From: Mycobacterium stomatepiae
GTDB taxonomy: Bacteria > Actinomycetota > Actinomycetes > Mycobacteriales > Mycobacteriaceae
DNA length: 64,000 nucleotides
NCBI RefSeq assembly: GCF_010731715.1
Contig: NZ_AP022587.1
Location: forward strand, 2,356,001 to 2,420,000
Direction: 5' to 3'
A program made the position numbers and the translations under genes. Below, piece by piece: positions 46,236-55,945 of the stretch (its first letter is position 1; every line of letters starts with the position of its first letter). The notes under the pieces are model-generated. The model saw only the letters and a list, made by a program, of their open reading frames with translations, searched no databases and was not told where the DNA came from.

Positions 46236-47444
46236 AGCTTTGATCATGAAGGACGCCGTGCGATTGAGTACGTCGCATTCCTTGGTCAGGTCGTTGAATG
46301 CCCGCCTCAGTTGATTGAGTTCGTCACGCTTGTTGGCCGTGTCAACCGTGCGGTCCAACGCCACGTGAGTCGGCTGCGCGGGCTCGCGCGTTCCGGCGGC
46401 GGACGGAACGAACCTGAGCCTGGAACCCGACCGGTTACCGGCGTCGCCGCTTCGAGGCGAGTTGACCACCGTGGCCACCGCCGGCATTCCGCCGGCCCAT
46501 GTCCCCGGCAGCGGCAGGCCCGCGGTCGGCGCGCCGGCATACCCTTCCATCGGCATGGCCGCGGAGACGAGCCGGATCGCCGGTGACGTCGACCACGAGG
46601 GCGGGGCCGACAGACCACCGATCGGTACGGCGCGGCCCAATGCCGCCGACGTCCCCGCGCCCAGCGATGTCGGACCGACGGTGCCGACCGTCGACACCGA
46701 CGACGACGCCGCGGCGGCAAGCGGAGCCGCGGCCGCCGCCGGAGCCTGGGCCGCCGATATGGCCGGCGCCATGGCCGCGTCGACCATCGGGTCAAGGATG
46801 TATCCAACGGCGGTGGGCAAGAACGTCATTCCTTCGATGAAGTTCTCAACGTTGGCCAGTTTGTCGTTCAGCGACTTGTACCACTCGAAGAATTGCGACA
46901 GCGGACCGTCGTTGCCCGCAGACGATTGCGAGTTTTGCGCGGTGTCAGCCGCCTGCTCGACGGCCGCGGCCTGGCCACTCGCCCCGGAATCATCGGTGTT
47001 CTGCTGCGGTGGACTAAACGGCACCAACTCACTAGCCGCCGCCGAACTACCCGCATACCCACACATCGCCGCGGCATCCTGAGCCCACATCTCGACATAG
47101 TGAGCCTCCGTCACCGCAATCGCCGCCGAATTCTGCCCCAAAACATTCGACGCCACCAACGCCGCCAGCAACGCCCGATTCTCCGCAATCACCGGAGGCG
47201 GCACCACCGCAGCAAACGCCACCTCATACGCCGCCGCCGCCGCGGCCATCGCCACCGACGACGGACCCGCCCACAAACCCCCCACCAAATCGGAGACCAC
47301 CCCGTGATACCGACCCGCCGCCGAACTCAACTCCGCAGCCACCCCATCCCAGGACGACGCCGCCGCCAGCAACGGCCCCGACCCCGCCCCCACATACATC
47401 CGCGCCGAATTCACCTCCGGCGGCAACGCCGCAAAATCGAACAC
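46224..47444 (-). CDS. PPE-family protein
   Basis: A 406-residue PPE protein. The PPE domain begins [20 protein letters not shown] (PPE at residues 7-9), continues [40 protein letters not shown] and ends near [19 protein letters not shown], with the WxG-like turn. The later GGLSAPPSW resembles the SVP-type motif with Ala for Val, and the C-terminus is a charged helix. GTG 47444 is chosen because GGGAGG lies upstream; the frame before it has no ribosome site. PPE proteins are secreted by type VII systems, usually with a PE partner; no PE gene is next to it. A GntR-type site lies about 120 bases upstream. Confidence 0.92.
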   Translation of the reverse strand: MFDFAALPPEVNSARMYVGAGSGPLLAAASSWDGVAAELSSAAGRYHGVVSDLVGGLWAGPSSVAMAAAAAAYEVAFAAVVPPPVIAENRALLAALVASNVLGQNSAAIAVTEAHYVEMWAQDAAAMCGYAGSSAAASELVPFSPPQQNTDDSGASGQAAAVEQAADTAQNSQSSAGNDGPLSQFFEWYKSLNDKLANVENFIEGMTFLPTAVGYILDPMVDAAMAPAISAAQAPAAAAAPLAAAASSSVSTVGTVGPTSLGAGTSAALGRAVPIGGLSAPPSWSTSPAIRLVSAAMPMEGYAGAPTAGLPLPGTWAGGMPAVATVVNSPRSGDAGNRSGSRLRFVPSAAGTREPAQPTHVALDRTVDTANKRDELNQLRRAFNDLTKECDVLNRTASFMIKAAQE

Positions 47445-47565
47445 TCCGACCTCCCTGTCAGTTATCCGACGCATTCGGGGCGACGGCATTCTCGACGCCA
47501 GGTATTGCTTCGCCCAGGGGAGCGGCTAATGCGCGAGCCGCCAACCTGATCAATTGATCCGTAAC

Positions 47566-47590
47566 TGATATATCTAATATCGATATATGT
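47566..47590. promoter_or_regulatory. Two TGATATATC-like sites before the PPE gene
   Basis: TGATATATC at 47566-47574 and the related TCGATATATG at 47580-47589, in an AT-rich patch that contrasts with the GC-rich surroundings. They resemble the perfect palindrome TTGATATATCAA at 54225. A GntR/FCD operator is inferred. Confidence 0.45.
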
Positions 47591-47680
47591 TTCGACAATT
47601 CATATATTTATAGTTTAGAAACAGGGATGGGCCTTTTTCCAGGCAAAACTAGGAATTAACCTGTCGCTGGACGGACGCGG

Positions 47681-50600
47681 TCACGCCAACTCGATCAGCA
47701 GATCGCCAGGCGACACCTGGGCCACGCGGTCGATCGCTACCCGGCGCACCGCGCCCGCGACCGGAGCAGTGATCGTCGCTTCCATCTTCATCGCCTCGAT
47801 CGTGGCGACCGTTTCGCCACTGGCGACCTCATCCCCGACGCCCACGCTCAGCGTGACGACGCCACCGAAGGGGGCGCCGACGTGCCGCGGATTCGCGCGA
47901 TCGGCGCGTTCGGCCGCTTCGACCGTGGGACTCACCGAACGGTCGCGGACCGAGACGAGGCGCATCTGCCCGTTCAGGGTGCACACCACGGTGCGTACGC
48001 CGCGTTCGTCGGGGTTGCCGACGGCCTCGACGGTGATCAGCAGATCCACCCCGGGTTCGAGACGGACGCGGTGCTCCTGGCCGTGCACCAGGCCGTAGAA
48101 GAATTCGAGGGCCGACATCCGTGAGGTGTCCCCAAACTCCTGGCAGTGCTGCTCGAATTCCGCTGTGGGACCCGGGAACAGCAGTCGGTTCAACGTCCGT
48201 TGCCGGTCGCTTCCGGGCTTGTCCAGCCGCGCCTCATCCTCACCGGTCAGCCGGGCCGGAGGCGGCGCCGGCGCGCGGCCTTCGAGAGCTCGGGTGCGCA
48301 GAGGCTCCGGCCAGCCTCCGGCGGGTTCCCCGAGATCACCCCGCAGAAAGCCGACGACCGAGTCGGGGATGTCGTAGGACGACGGCTCGGCGGCGAACTC
48401 CGCCGTCGTGATGCCGCTCCCGACCAGGGCGAGGGCGAGGTCGCCGACCACCTTCGACGAAGGGGTCACCTTGATCAGCCGGCCCAGCATCCGATCGGCC
48501 GCGGCGTAGGCGCCCTCGACCGCCTCGAAGCGGTGCCCCAGCCCCAGCGCGATGGTCTGCTGCCGCAGGTTGGACAACTGGCCGCCGGGCACCTCGTGGG
48601 TGTAGACGCGGCCAGTCGGGGCGGGCAGCCCGGATTCGAAGGGCGCGTACACCTTTCGCAGCGCCTCCCAGTAAGGCTCGAGGTCGCAGACGGCCGCCAG
48701 ATCCAGCCCGGAATCGACGTCGGTGTGGGCGGCCGCGGCGACGATAGCCGACAAAGCCGGCTGGCTGGTTGTCCCGGAGAGGGGCGCACTGGCTCCGTCG
48801 ACGGCGTCGGCGCCGGCCTGCCACGCGGCCAGATAGGTGGCGAGTTGCCCGCCGGGCGTGTCGTGGGTGTGGACGTGGATCGGCAGGTCGAAGTTGACGC
48901 GCAGCGCCGCGACCAGCTTCGTGGCGGCGGCCGGGCGCAGCAAGCCGGCCATGTCCTTGATGGCCAGTACGTGCGCGCCCGCCGCCACGCACGCTTCGGC
49001 CAGCCGCAGGTAGTAGTCCAACGTGTAGAGGTCTTCGCTGGGGTCGGCGAGGTCGCCGGTGTAGCACAGGGCGACCTCGGCCACCGCCGTGCCGGTTTTG
49101 CGCACCGCGTCGATGGCTGGTCGCATGGCGTCAATATTGTTGAGCGCGTCGAAGATTCGGAAAATATCGATGCCGACCTCGGTGGCTTCGGCAACGAAGG
49201 CCGTGGTCACCTTCGTCGGATAGTGGGTGTAGCCAACGGTATTCGCGCCACGCAGCAACATCTGCAGACAAATGTTGGGGATCGCGTCGCGTAACTGGGC
49301 CAACCGGTCCCACGGGTCTTCCTTCAGAAAGCGCAGGGCGACGTCGTAGGTGGCGCCGCCCCAGCACTCGACCGACAGCAGCTCCGATGTCAGCGCCGCG
49401 ACGTACGGCGCGACTTCCACCAGACCGCTGGTACGCACGCGCGTCGCGAGCAACGACTGGTGGGCGTCGCGGAAAGTGGTGTCCGTGATGCCGAGCGCCC
49501 GCCGGGCGCGCAGGTCGGCGGCAAAGCCCTCCGGACCGAGCCGTAGCAAACGCTGCCGCGACCCGGGCGCCGGTGCGGTCAGCAGCGCGCGATCGACAGC
49601 GGGCAGCTTCTCGCGAGGGTGGATCACCGTCGGCCGGTCGCCATGGGGTTTATTTACCGTCACGTCGGCGAGATACGCCAGCATCCGCGATACGCGATTG
49701 TCCGACTCGCGCGCGGTCAGCAGCCAGGGTCGGTCCTCGACGAACGACGTCGTCACCCGGCCGTCACAGAAGTCAGGATCGTCGAGCACGGCCTGCAGGA
49801 ACGAGATGTTGGTGGCGACGCCGCGAATGCAGAATTCGGCGACGGCGCGGCGCGCCCGGGCCACCGCGGTTGCGAAATCCTGGCCGCGGCAGGTGACCTT
49901 GACCAGCATCGAATCGAAGAATCCGGTGACCCGGCCGCCCAGGGTCGCCGCGCCGTCCAGTCGTACCCCGGCCCCGCCGGGCGTGCGGTAGACCGAGATG
50001 CGTCCGACGTCCGGCCGGAACCCGTCGGCGGGGTCCTCGGTGGTGATCCGGCACTGCAGCGCAGCGCCGCGCACCACGACGCGGTCCTGGGTCAACCCCA
50101 TCTCGGGCAGCGACTGGCCGGACGCGATCCGCAGCTGCGCACCCACCAGGTCGACGTCGGTGATCTCCTCGGTCACCGTGTGTTAAACCTGGATCCGCGG
50201 TTCATCTCGATGAAGACATACCGCCCGCTGTCATCGAGCAGGAATTCGACGGTGCCCGCGCAGGTGTAGCCGATATGGCGAGCGAAGGCCACCGCGTCCG
50301 CGCAGATGCGGTCGCGCAGTTCGGGATCGAGGTTGGGCGCGGGGGCGATTTCGACAACCTTCTGGTGCCGGCGTTGCACGCTGCAGTCCCGCTCGTAGAG
50401 GTGCGTCGTGTTGCCGACGGTGTCAGCGAGAATCTGCACCTCAATATGGCGGGGATTGATCACCGCCTGCTCCAGGAAGACCGTCGGATCTCCGAACGCC
50501 GACTCCGCCTCGCGCGAGGCCGCCCGCACCGCGTCGGCTAGATCTGCGGGCTTGGCGACGTAGCGCATCCCGCGACCGCCGCCACCGGCCACCGCCTTGA

Positions 50601-51066
50601 CGAAGACCGGGAATTGCAGCGGCGCAGCGGCGAGCAGCTCGTCGACGTCGGATGACGGCGCCGAACTGGCCAGCACGGGAAGACCCGCATCACGCGCCGC
50701 CGCGACGGCCCGGGCCTTGTTGCCGGTCAACTCCAGCACGTCGGATGTCGGCCCGATGAACGTGATTCCGGCCTCGGCGGATGACCGGGCCAGGACGGAG
50801 TTCTCGGAGAGAAATCCGTACCCCGGATAGATCGCGTCGGCGCCGCATCGGCGCGCGATGCCGACGATCTCGTCGACGGACAGATAAGCGCGCACCGGTT
50901 GCCCCGGCACCCCGATCTGGTACGCCTCGTCGGCCTTCAGCCGATGCACAGAGTTGCGGTCCTCGTGTGGGTAGACGGCAACGGTGCGGGCGCCGAGCTC
51001 GCACGCCGCGCGAAATGCACGGACCGCGATCTCGCCACGGTTGGCCACGAGTATCTTGTCGAACAC
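47681..51066 (-). pseudogene. pyc: Pyruvate carboxylase broken by a one-base loss and an adjacent stop
   Basis: If repaired, a protein of about 1128 residues, the normal length of pyruvate carboxylase. Biotin carboxylase start: MFDKILVANRGEIAVRAFRA, ATP loop VKAVAGGGGRGMRYV. Carboxyltransferase: ITDTTFRDAHQSLLATRVRT. C-terminal biotin site: ATIEAMKMEATI. The frame is lost at 50190-50200, where EMNPRIQVEHTVTEE should be read. One C is missing (AACCG for AACCCG), and the glutamate codon GAA of QVEH is TAA. The two parts are each open (47681-50176 and 50173-51066). The damage is in the catalytic motif, so the enzyme should be inactive. The enzyme normally makes oxaloacetate from pyruvate and bicarbonate. 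Confidence 0.88.
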
Positions 51067-51127
51067 CGACGGGTCCCTCCGGGCGCGGGCTATGCGATGG
51101 GCGACTCATATATTAGCTGAATCCGTG

Positions 51128-51136
51128 TGATATACA
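51128..51136. promoter_or_regulatory. TGATATACA site in the divergent carboxylase/Rieske region
   Basis: TGATATACAAC resembles the TGATATATCAA palindrome at 54225 with one change. It lies 62 bases before the pyruvate carboxylase start and about 150 before the Rieske ferredoxin start. Confidence 0.35.
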
Positions 51137-51212
51137 ACTCATCGACGGCCCCCTTGCCTGCGCGCGGCCACCGTGACGCTCGTCTTGAGAGCTTGACAAC
51201 CCCTGTGACCCG

Positions 51213-51255
51213 CGCAACACTGTTGCGTAATACGATTTGTGTTTCGTTATACGCA
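51213..51255. promoter_or_regulatory. Clustered TTGCG-type inverted repeats before the Rieske ferredoxin gene
   Basis: CGCAACA-C-TGTTGCG at 51213-51227 is a perfect 15-bp inverted repeat. It overlaps TTGCGTAATACGA, which pairs with TCGTTATACGCA at 51244-51255. Related TTGCG sites occur before the betaine-aldehyde dehydrogenase gene and the IclR gene, so an IclR operator is inferred. Confidence 0.55.
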
Positions 51256-51282
51256 GAGTCTCGGCTTCGGGAGGCCCGCATC

Positions 51283-51645
51283 ATGCTCGCAATCTGTCCC
51301 CTCGCCGACCTCGCTCCCGGCGAGGCCCGCCGCGTGGAAACCCAACCGCCCATCGCCGTCTTCCACACCGAAGACGGCGAGGTGTTCGCCATCGACGACA
51401 CGTGCTCACATCAGGACGCGTCGCTCGCCGACGGCTGGGTGGAGGGCTGCGAGGTGGAGTGCCCGCTGCATGCCTCCCGGTTCAATCTGCGCACCGGCGC
51501 CGTCGATGCGCCGCCCGCCAAACTGCCGGTCCGGGCGCACACCGTGGTGATCGAACACGGGATCGTCTACATCGAGCCGAGCACCGCAGAACCTAACCTG
51601 CCACCACAGCTCCGCGCACGCATCGCCGACACGGGCCGACCGTGA
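51283..51645 (+). CDS. Rieske-type ferredoxin of a ring/N-demethylating oxygenase system
   Basis: A 120-residue Rieske ferredoxin. The [2Fe-2S] ligands are Cys41 and His43 in TCSHQDASLADG and Cys60 and His63 in ECPLHASRFN, the full C-x-H and C-x2-H set. It carries electrons from the flavoprotein reductase encoded next to the Rieske oxygenase further downstream. CGGGAGG precedes ATG 51283. The stop overlaps the GTG of the reductase gene. This gene starts the rightward choline/betaine region, divergent from the broken pyruvate carboxylase. Confidence 0.92.
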   Translation: MLAICPLADLAPGEARRVETQPPIAVFHTEDGEVFAIDDTCSHQDASLADGWVEGCEVECPLHASRFNLRTGAVDAPPAKLPVRAHTVVIEHGIVYIEPSTAEPNLPPQLRARIADTGRP

Positions 51646-52839
51646 AGCACATTGCGGTCATCGGGGCCTCGCTGGCGGGTCTCTCGGCAGCCCGCGCGCT
51701 GCGCGACCAGGGTTACGACGGGCGTCTCACCATCGTCGGCGACGAGACTCGCCGCCCCTACGACCGCCCCCGCTGTCCAAGGAATTCCTCGCCGGGGAGA
51801 TCTCCGAAGCTGACCTGGCGCTGGAGGACCCGCCGGAGGATCTGCAGGCCCATTGGCACCTCGGCGCGTCGGCCACCAAGCTCGATACCGGTGCTGCCGC
51901 AATTGAACTCGCGACCGGTGAGCGCATCCCCGCCGACGGTGTGGTCATCGCCACCGGTTCGCGCGCGCGGCGCTGGCCCGACAGCCAGACCATGGCGGGG
52001 GTACACGTCGTGCGCACCGTCGACGACGCTGTCGCGCTGCGCGCCGAACTGGTACCCGGCGCCCACATCGTCGTCATCGGAGCCGGATTCGTCGGCGCCG
52101 AGGTTGCCTCGACGGCCCGCAAGATGGGCGTCGACGTCACCATCGTCGAGGCCGCTCCGACGCCGCTGCACGCTCAGCTCGGGCGGCGCCTCGGCGCGGC
52201 GGTAGCGGCCGCGCACGCGGTGAACGGCACGAGGCTGATCTGCGGCGCCGGTGTGGCCCGGCTGACCGGGCAGTGCCGCGACCTTCGGGCCGGCCACGGC
52301 GCCGACCGGGTTACCGGAGTGGACCTCACCGACGGGCGCCACCTGCCCGCCGACGTCGTCGTAGTCGGAATCGGCGGTACCCCGAACATCGAGTGGCTGC
52401 GGTGCAGCCCGCTCGCGCTCGGCGACGGCGTGTTGTGCGGAGCCAACGGCCAGACCGCGATCCCGAACGTAGTCGCCGCAGGCGACTGTGCGGCCTGGCA
52501 TGACTTCACTACGGATCCCACCGGCGCGTCGAGCATTGGACGGGCGCGATAGAACGTCCCGCGATCGCCGTCGCCGCGCTGCTTGCCGGCGGCGCGGACT
52601 GCCGCCTTCCCGTGAAGCCGCCCTACTTCTGGTCCGATCAGTACGGGTCGCGCATCCAGTTTGCCGGCAGCACCCACCCCGACGACGAGATCAGCATCGA
52701 GGAGGGCAGCTGCGAAGAGCGCAGCTTCCTCGCGACCTATCGCCGCGGCGGGCACGTCACCGGGGTTCTCGGCGTCGACCAGCCCCGGCTGTTCGCCCGG
52801 TGGCGTCGCCAACTGGCCGCCGTGCCCACGCCGGTCTAA
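51642..52839 (+). pseudogene. FAD ferredoxin reductase with two frameshifts
   Basis: Three frames together give a reductase of about 399 residues, a normal length for the HcaD/ThcD type. Frame one: HIAVIGASLAGLSAARALRD and DETRRPYDRP. After a break near 51772: SKEFLAGEISEADLALEDPP, the NADH site IVVIGAGFVGAEVASTARKM and VVAAGDCAAWHD. After a second break near 52530: VEHWTGAIERPAIAVAALLA, FWSDQYGSRIQFAG and the usual end. Each break is a loss of one base; at the first, six C are five, and at the second a single C between GGC and GCG would restore the frame. Two added bases make the total length divisible by three. It may be an intact gene with sequencing errors. Confidence 0.85.
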
Positions 52840-52854
52840 GTCCCGAATTTCAAG

Positions 52855-52882
52855 CCCAGGCCCAGGCCCAGGCCCAGGCCCA
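52855..52882. repeat. CCCAGG short tandem repeat before the Rieske oxygenase gene
   Basis: Four perfect copies of CCCAGG and a partial fifth (CCCA). It lies between the reductase stop at 52839 and the oxygenase start at 52908, in the untranslated leader. Copy-number change would alter leader length by six bases per unit, leaving the coding frame untouched. Confidence 0.85.
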
Positions 52883-52907
52883 AAAGACAGAAAGCCCGAG
52901 GGAATCC

Positions 52908-54038
52908 ATGACGACCACCACAGCGACCAACCTGCCGGACAGCCTGATCTCTACGCTCGCGGGCTGCTACTACACCGATCCGGCGATCTTCGCCCTCGAG
53001 CAGGAGAATATCTACGAGACGATGTGGTTCTGCGCCGTGCGCGCAGCGGGCCTGGACAAGGCCGGCGCCTTCCGAACCGTCCAGGTAGGCCGGGAGAGCG
53101 TGCTGTTGACCAGGTCAAGAAAGGGCAACATCAACGCCTTCTACAACGTGTGCCGGCACCGGGGCGCGCAGCTGTGCACCGAGAGCAGCGGGGAGGTCAA
53201 GCGCGCGTTGCAGTGCCCCTACCATGCCTGGACCTACGACCTCGACGGAAAGCTCGTTGCGGCGCCGCATTTGACGAAGATGCCTGATGTCGACCGGTTC
53301 GAGTACGGCCTGCGCAGGATTGCGATCAAGGAGTGGCTCGGCTACGTGTGGGTGTGCTTGGCCGACGAACCGCCGTCATTCGAAGACACTGTGATGCGCG
53401 AAGTCGTCGAGCGCCTCGGCGACGTGGCAGCGATCGATCACTACACCGTGGCCGACCTGAAGGTAGGCCGTCGGATCGTCTACGACGTCAAGGCGAACTG
53501 GAAGCTGATCGTCGAGAACTTCATGGAGTGCTACCACTGCGCCACCATCCACCCGGAACTGACCGAGGTGCTCCCGGAGTTCGCCGACGGGTATGCCGCG
53601 CAATATTACGTGGGGCACGGCGCGGAGTTCGGCGAGGACATCCAGGGTTTCACGATCGACGGTTCCGCCGGGCTCGACCCGATCCCCGGAGTGAGCAAAG
53701 ACCAGGATCGGCGCTACTACGCGATCACCATCCGCCCTCAGGTCTTCATCAACTTGGTGCCCGACCACGCGATCGTGCACCGGATGTACCCTATGGCGGC
53801 CGATCACACCATCGTCGAATGCGATTGGCTCTACCTGCCCCAAGTCGTGGAATCCGGGCACGACATCAGTCGCTCGGTCGAGCTGTTCCACCGGGTCAAT
53901 CAGCAGGATTTCGCCGCGTGCGAACGCTGCCAGCCCACGATGGGTTCGCGCATGTACCGCGACGGCGGGGTCCTGGTCCCCAGTGAGCATCACATTGGGG
54001 CTTTCCACGACTGGCTGCGCTCCATGCTCGCAATCTGA
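52908..54038 (+). CDS. Rieske oxygenase alpha subunit (choline/betaine-type monooxygenase)
   Basis: A 376-residue ring-hydroxylating-type oxygenase. The Rieske centre is Cys82, His84 (VCRHRGAQLC) and Cys103, His106 (CPYHAWTYDL); the mononuclear iron site is ENFMECYHCATIHPEL with His210 and His215. It belongs to the group with choline monooxygenase, carnitine oxygenase and glycine-betaine demethylase (GbcA). A choline dehydrogenase and betaine-aldehyde dehydrogenase are encoded in the same region, so demethylation of glycine betaine to dimethylglycine is the most likely role, as inference. ATG 52908 has a GAGGGA-like ribosome site and follows the CCCAGG repeat. Confidence 0.9.
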   Translation: MTTTTATNLPDSLISTLAGCYYTDPAIFALEQENIYETMWFCAVRAAGLDKAGAFRTVQVGRESVLLTRSRKGNINAFYNVCRHRGAQLCTESSGEVKRALQCPYHAWTYDLDGKLVAAPHLTKMPDVDRFEYGLRRIAIKEWLGYVWVCLADEPPSFEDTVMREVVERLGDVAAIDHYTVADLKVGRRIVYDVKANWKLIVENFMECYHCATIHPELTEVLPEFADGYAAQYYVGHGAEFGEDIQGFTIDGSAGLDPIPGVSKDQDRRYYAITIRPQVFINLVPDHAIVHRMYPMAADHTIVECDWLYLPQVVESGHDISRSVELFHRVNQQDFAACERCQPTMGSRMYRDGGVLVPSEHHIGAFHDWLRSMLAI

Positions 54039-54044
54039 CCAAGA

Positions 54045-54084
54045 GCACCCCTCGGCCCCGCAATCCGGCCGAGCCGAGGGGTGC
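54045..54084 (+). terminator. Strong hairpin after the Rieske oxygenase gene
   Basis: GCACCCCTCGGC and GCCGAGGGGTGC form a perfect 12-bp stem with a 16-base loop, starting seven bases after the oxygenase stop. No T-run follows, as is common for mycobacterial terminators. It would separate the Rieske transcript from the betaine operon. Confidence 0.75.
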
Positions 54085-54224
54085 CGTGCTAGACGTTCGC
54101 GGCGCCAAGCCAACGGAGAGGGACAGCACCGCCTACGTCCGCGAGAGGCGCCGATCCCGGAAGCTCGGGGTCGGCGCCTCCGTCGCACGGTCGGGACCGC
54201 GGACCGCCGCCCAACACGACGCAA

Positions 54225-54236
54225 TTGATATATCAA
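54225..54236. promoter_or_regulatory. Perfect palindrome TTGATATATCAA, candidate GntR operator
   Basis: A 12-bp perfect palindrome, flanked by GCAA and ATTGC. It lies 183 bases before the betaine-aldehyde dehydrogenase start. TGATATATC occurs again 67 bases before the GntR gene at 62681-63358, the usual arrangement for an autoregulated GntR/FCD protein. Confidence 0.6.
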
Positions 54237-54374
54237 ATTGCGACACGACCTCGCTTGACGCGCAGCTCAGCGGCCTCGGCCTGGTCGCACGTGCCCGGAC
54301 CTGCGAATTTAGTTCGCCGCTACCCTTGACATGACCCAGTTCATAAGACAGGCTGTTGCACAACCAGAATCACA

Positions 54375-54389
54375 TTGCGCTATACGCAA
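54375..54389. promoter_or_regulatory. Inverted repeat TTGCGCTATACGCAA, candidate IclR operator
   Basis: Arms TTGCG and CGCAA around CTATA, 29 bases before the betaine-aldehyde dehydrogenase start. Related repeats lie at 51213-51255 and next to the IclR gene. Confidence 0.55.
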
Positions 54390-54418
54390 CGAATCTGTAT
54401 AAGTCCGGGGGCGATGGC

Positions 54419-55906
54419 GTGGCCGAACATCTGAACCTGTACATCGCAGGCGAATGGAGGCCGGCCGGCGACGGCGCTCGTCGCGAGATCCGCTGCCCCG
54501 CGGACAGTCAGCTGGTGGCCACCGCTGCCGAGGCCTCCGCTGCGGACACCCGGGCGGCAATTGCCGCCGCGCGCAAGGCTTTCGACGAAGGCTCCTGGCC
54601 GCGCACACCCGAGCGCGAACGCGCGGACTTGCTGGGCCGCACGGCGGCCCTGATCGCCCGCAACCGAGGCGACTTCGCCCGGGCCGAGGCGCTGGACACG
54701 GGCAAGCGCCTCGTCGAAGCCGAATGCGACATGGACGACGTCGTGGCGTGCCTGCGGCACTACGCCGCGGTCGGTGGCAGCCATGCCGGACAGGTAGTGG
54801 ACACCGGCAGACCCGATGTCGTCAGCCGGCTCGTGTACGAGCCGATCGGCGTCTGCGGATTGATCACCCCCTGGAATTACCCCCTGCTGCAGGCGATCTG
54901 GAAGGTAGCCCCCGCGCTGTTAGCGGGCAACACCGTGGTCCTCAAGCCCAGTGAGCTCACCCCCTCCACCGCGGTCCTGTTGATGCAAGCGCTACAAGAG
55001 GCCGGTTTGCCCGCCGGCGTCGCCAATCTGGTTCTCGGGCCCGGTCCGACGGCCGGCGCCCCGCTCGCCGAGCATCCCGACGTGGACATGGTGTCGTTCA
55101 CCGGCGGCATGACTTCGGGCACCCGGGTAATGACCGCGGCCGCGCAGACAGTGAAACGGGTCGCACTGGAACTCGGCGGCAAGAACCCGAACGTGGTCTT
55201 CGCCGACGCCGACTTCGAGACCGCAGTGGACTACGCACTCACCGCGGTGTTCCTGCACTCCGGCCAGGTGTGTTCGGCTGGGGCGCGGCTGCTCGTCGAG
55301 CAGAACCTGCACGACCGGTTCGTCGACGAGGTCGTCGCGCGGGCCCGCCGGATCACGCTCGGCGGGCCCTTCGATCCCGACGCCGAAACGGGCCCGCTGA
55401 TCTCGGCCGCGCACCGGGACAAGGTCGAGGCATACATGGCCGCGGGACTCGCCGAAGGCGCGGTCCTACGGTGCGGCGGGCGCCGACCCGATGATCCGCG
55501 CCTGCGCGACGGGTTTTTCTACCCGCCCACCGTTCTGGACGAGTGCTCTTCGGGAATGTCCGTGACACAAGAGGAATCGTTCGGTCCGGTGCTCACCGTC
55601 GAAACGTTCACCGACGAGGACGAGGCGGTAGCACTAGCGAACGACACCGTCTATGGCCTGGCCGGCGCGGTGTGGACCCAGGACGCCGGCAAGGCGCAGC
55701 GCGTGGCAAATCGTTTGCGGCACGGCACAATCTGGATCAACGACTACCACCCCTATGTGCCGCAGGCCGAATGGGGCGGGATGAAGCGTTCGGGCAACGG
55801 CCGCGAGCTCGGCCGCGCGGGCCTGGACGAATATCGCGAGATCAAGCACATCTGGCAGAACATCAACCCACAGCCGACACGGTGGTTCCGCGGATCGCCG
55901 ACCTGA
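54419..55906 (+). CDS. betB: Betaine-aldehyde dehydrogenase-like aldehyde dehydrogenase
   Basis: A 495-residue NAD-dependent aldehyde dehydrogenase. Present are CGLITPWNYPLLQAIWKVAP, FTGGMTSGTRVMTAAAQTVK, catalytic Glu in ALELGGKNPNVVFADADF and Cys285 in LHSGQVCSAGARLLVE, and the BADH-like NDYHPYVPQAEWGGMKRSGN near the end. It would oxidise betaine aldehyde, made by the choline dehydrogenase further downstream, to glycine betaine. GTG 54419 is taken as start because the aligned family begins with the following residues (LNLYIAGEW); upstream in-frame codons lie in the promoter. The betaine transporter genes follow after 39 bases. The symbol rests on context and motifs. Confidence 0.85.
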   Translation: MAEHLNLYIAGEWRPAGDGARREIRCPADSQLVATAAEASAADTRAAIAAARKAFDEGSWPRTPERERADLLGRTAALIARNRGDFARAEALDTGKRLVEAECDMDDVVACLRHYAAVGGSHAGQVVDTGRPDVVSRLVYEPIGVCGLITPWNYPLLQAIWKVAPALLAGNTVVLKPSELTPSTAVLLMQALQEAGLPAGVANLVLGPGPTAGAPLAEHPDVDMVSFTGGMTSGTRVMTAAAQTVKRVALELGGKNPNVVFADADFETAVDYALTAVFLHSGQVCSAGARLLVEQNLHDRFVDEVVARARRITLGGPFDPDAETGPLISAAHRDKVEAYMAAGLAEGAVLRCGGRRPDDPRLRDGFFYPPTVLDECSSGMSVTQEESFGPVLTVETFTDEDEAVALANDTVYGLAGAVWTQDAGKAQRVANRLRHGTIWINDYHPYVPQAEWGGMKRSGNGRELGRAGLDEYREIKHIWQNINPQPTRWFRGSPT

Positions 55907-55945
55907 CTGCAGCCGACCGACAGCCCAAGACGTTAGGAGACACTG

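Larger units (their letters stand above)
54085..54418. other. Promoter region of the betaine operon
   Basis: About 330 bases without a gene between the terminator and the betaine-aldehyde dehydrogenase start. It holds the palindrome TTGATATATCAA at 54225 and the inverted repeat TTGCG-CTATA-CGCAA at 54375. A TATAAG element near 54398 could be a -10 box. The leader thus carries one site for each of the two proposed regulators. Confidence 0.6.

Noticed and set aside
54356..54418. ATG at 54356 as start of the betaine-aldehyde dehydrogenase.
   Set aside because: The first 21 codons lie in the promoter and contain the TTGCG inverted repeat; the GTG at 54419 fits the family start.
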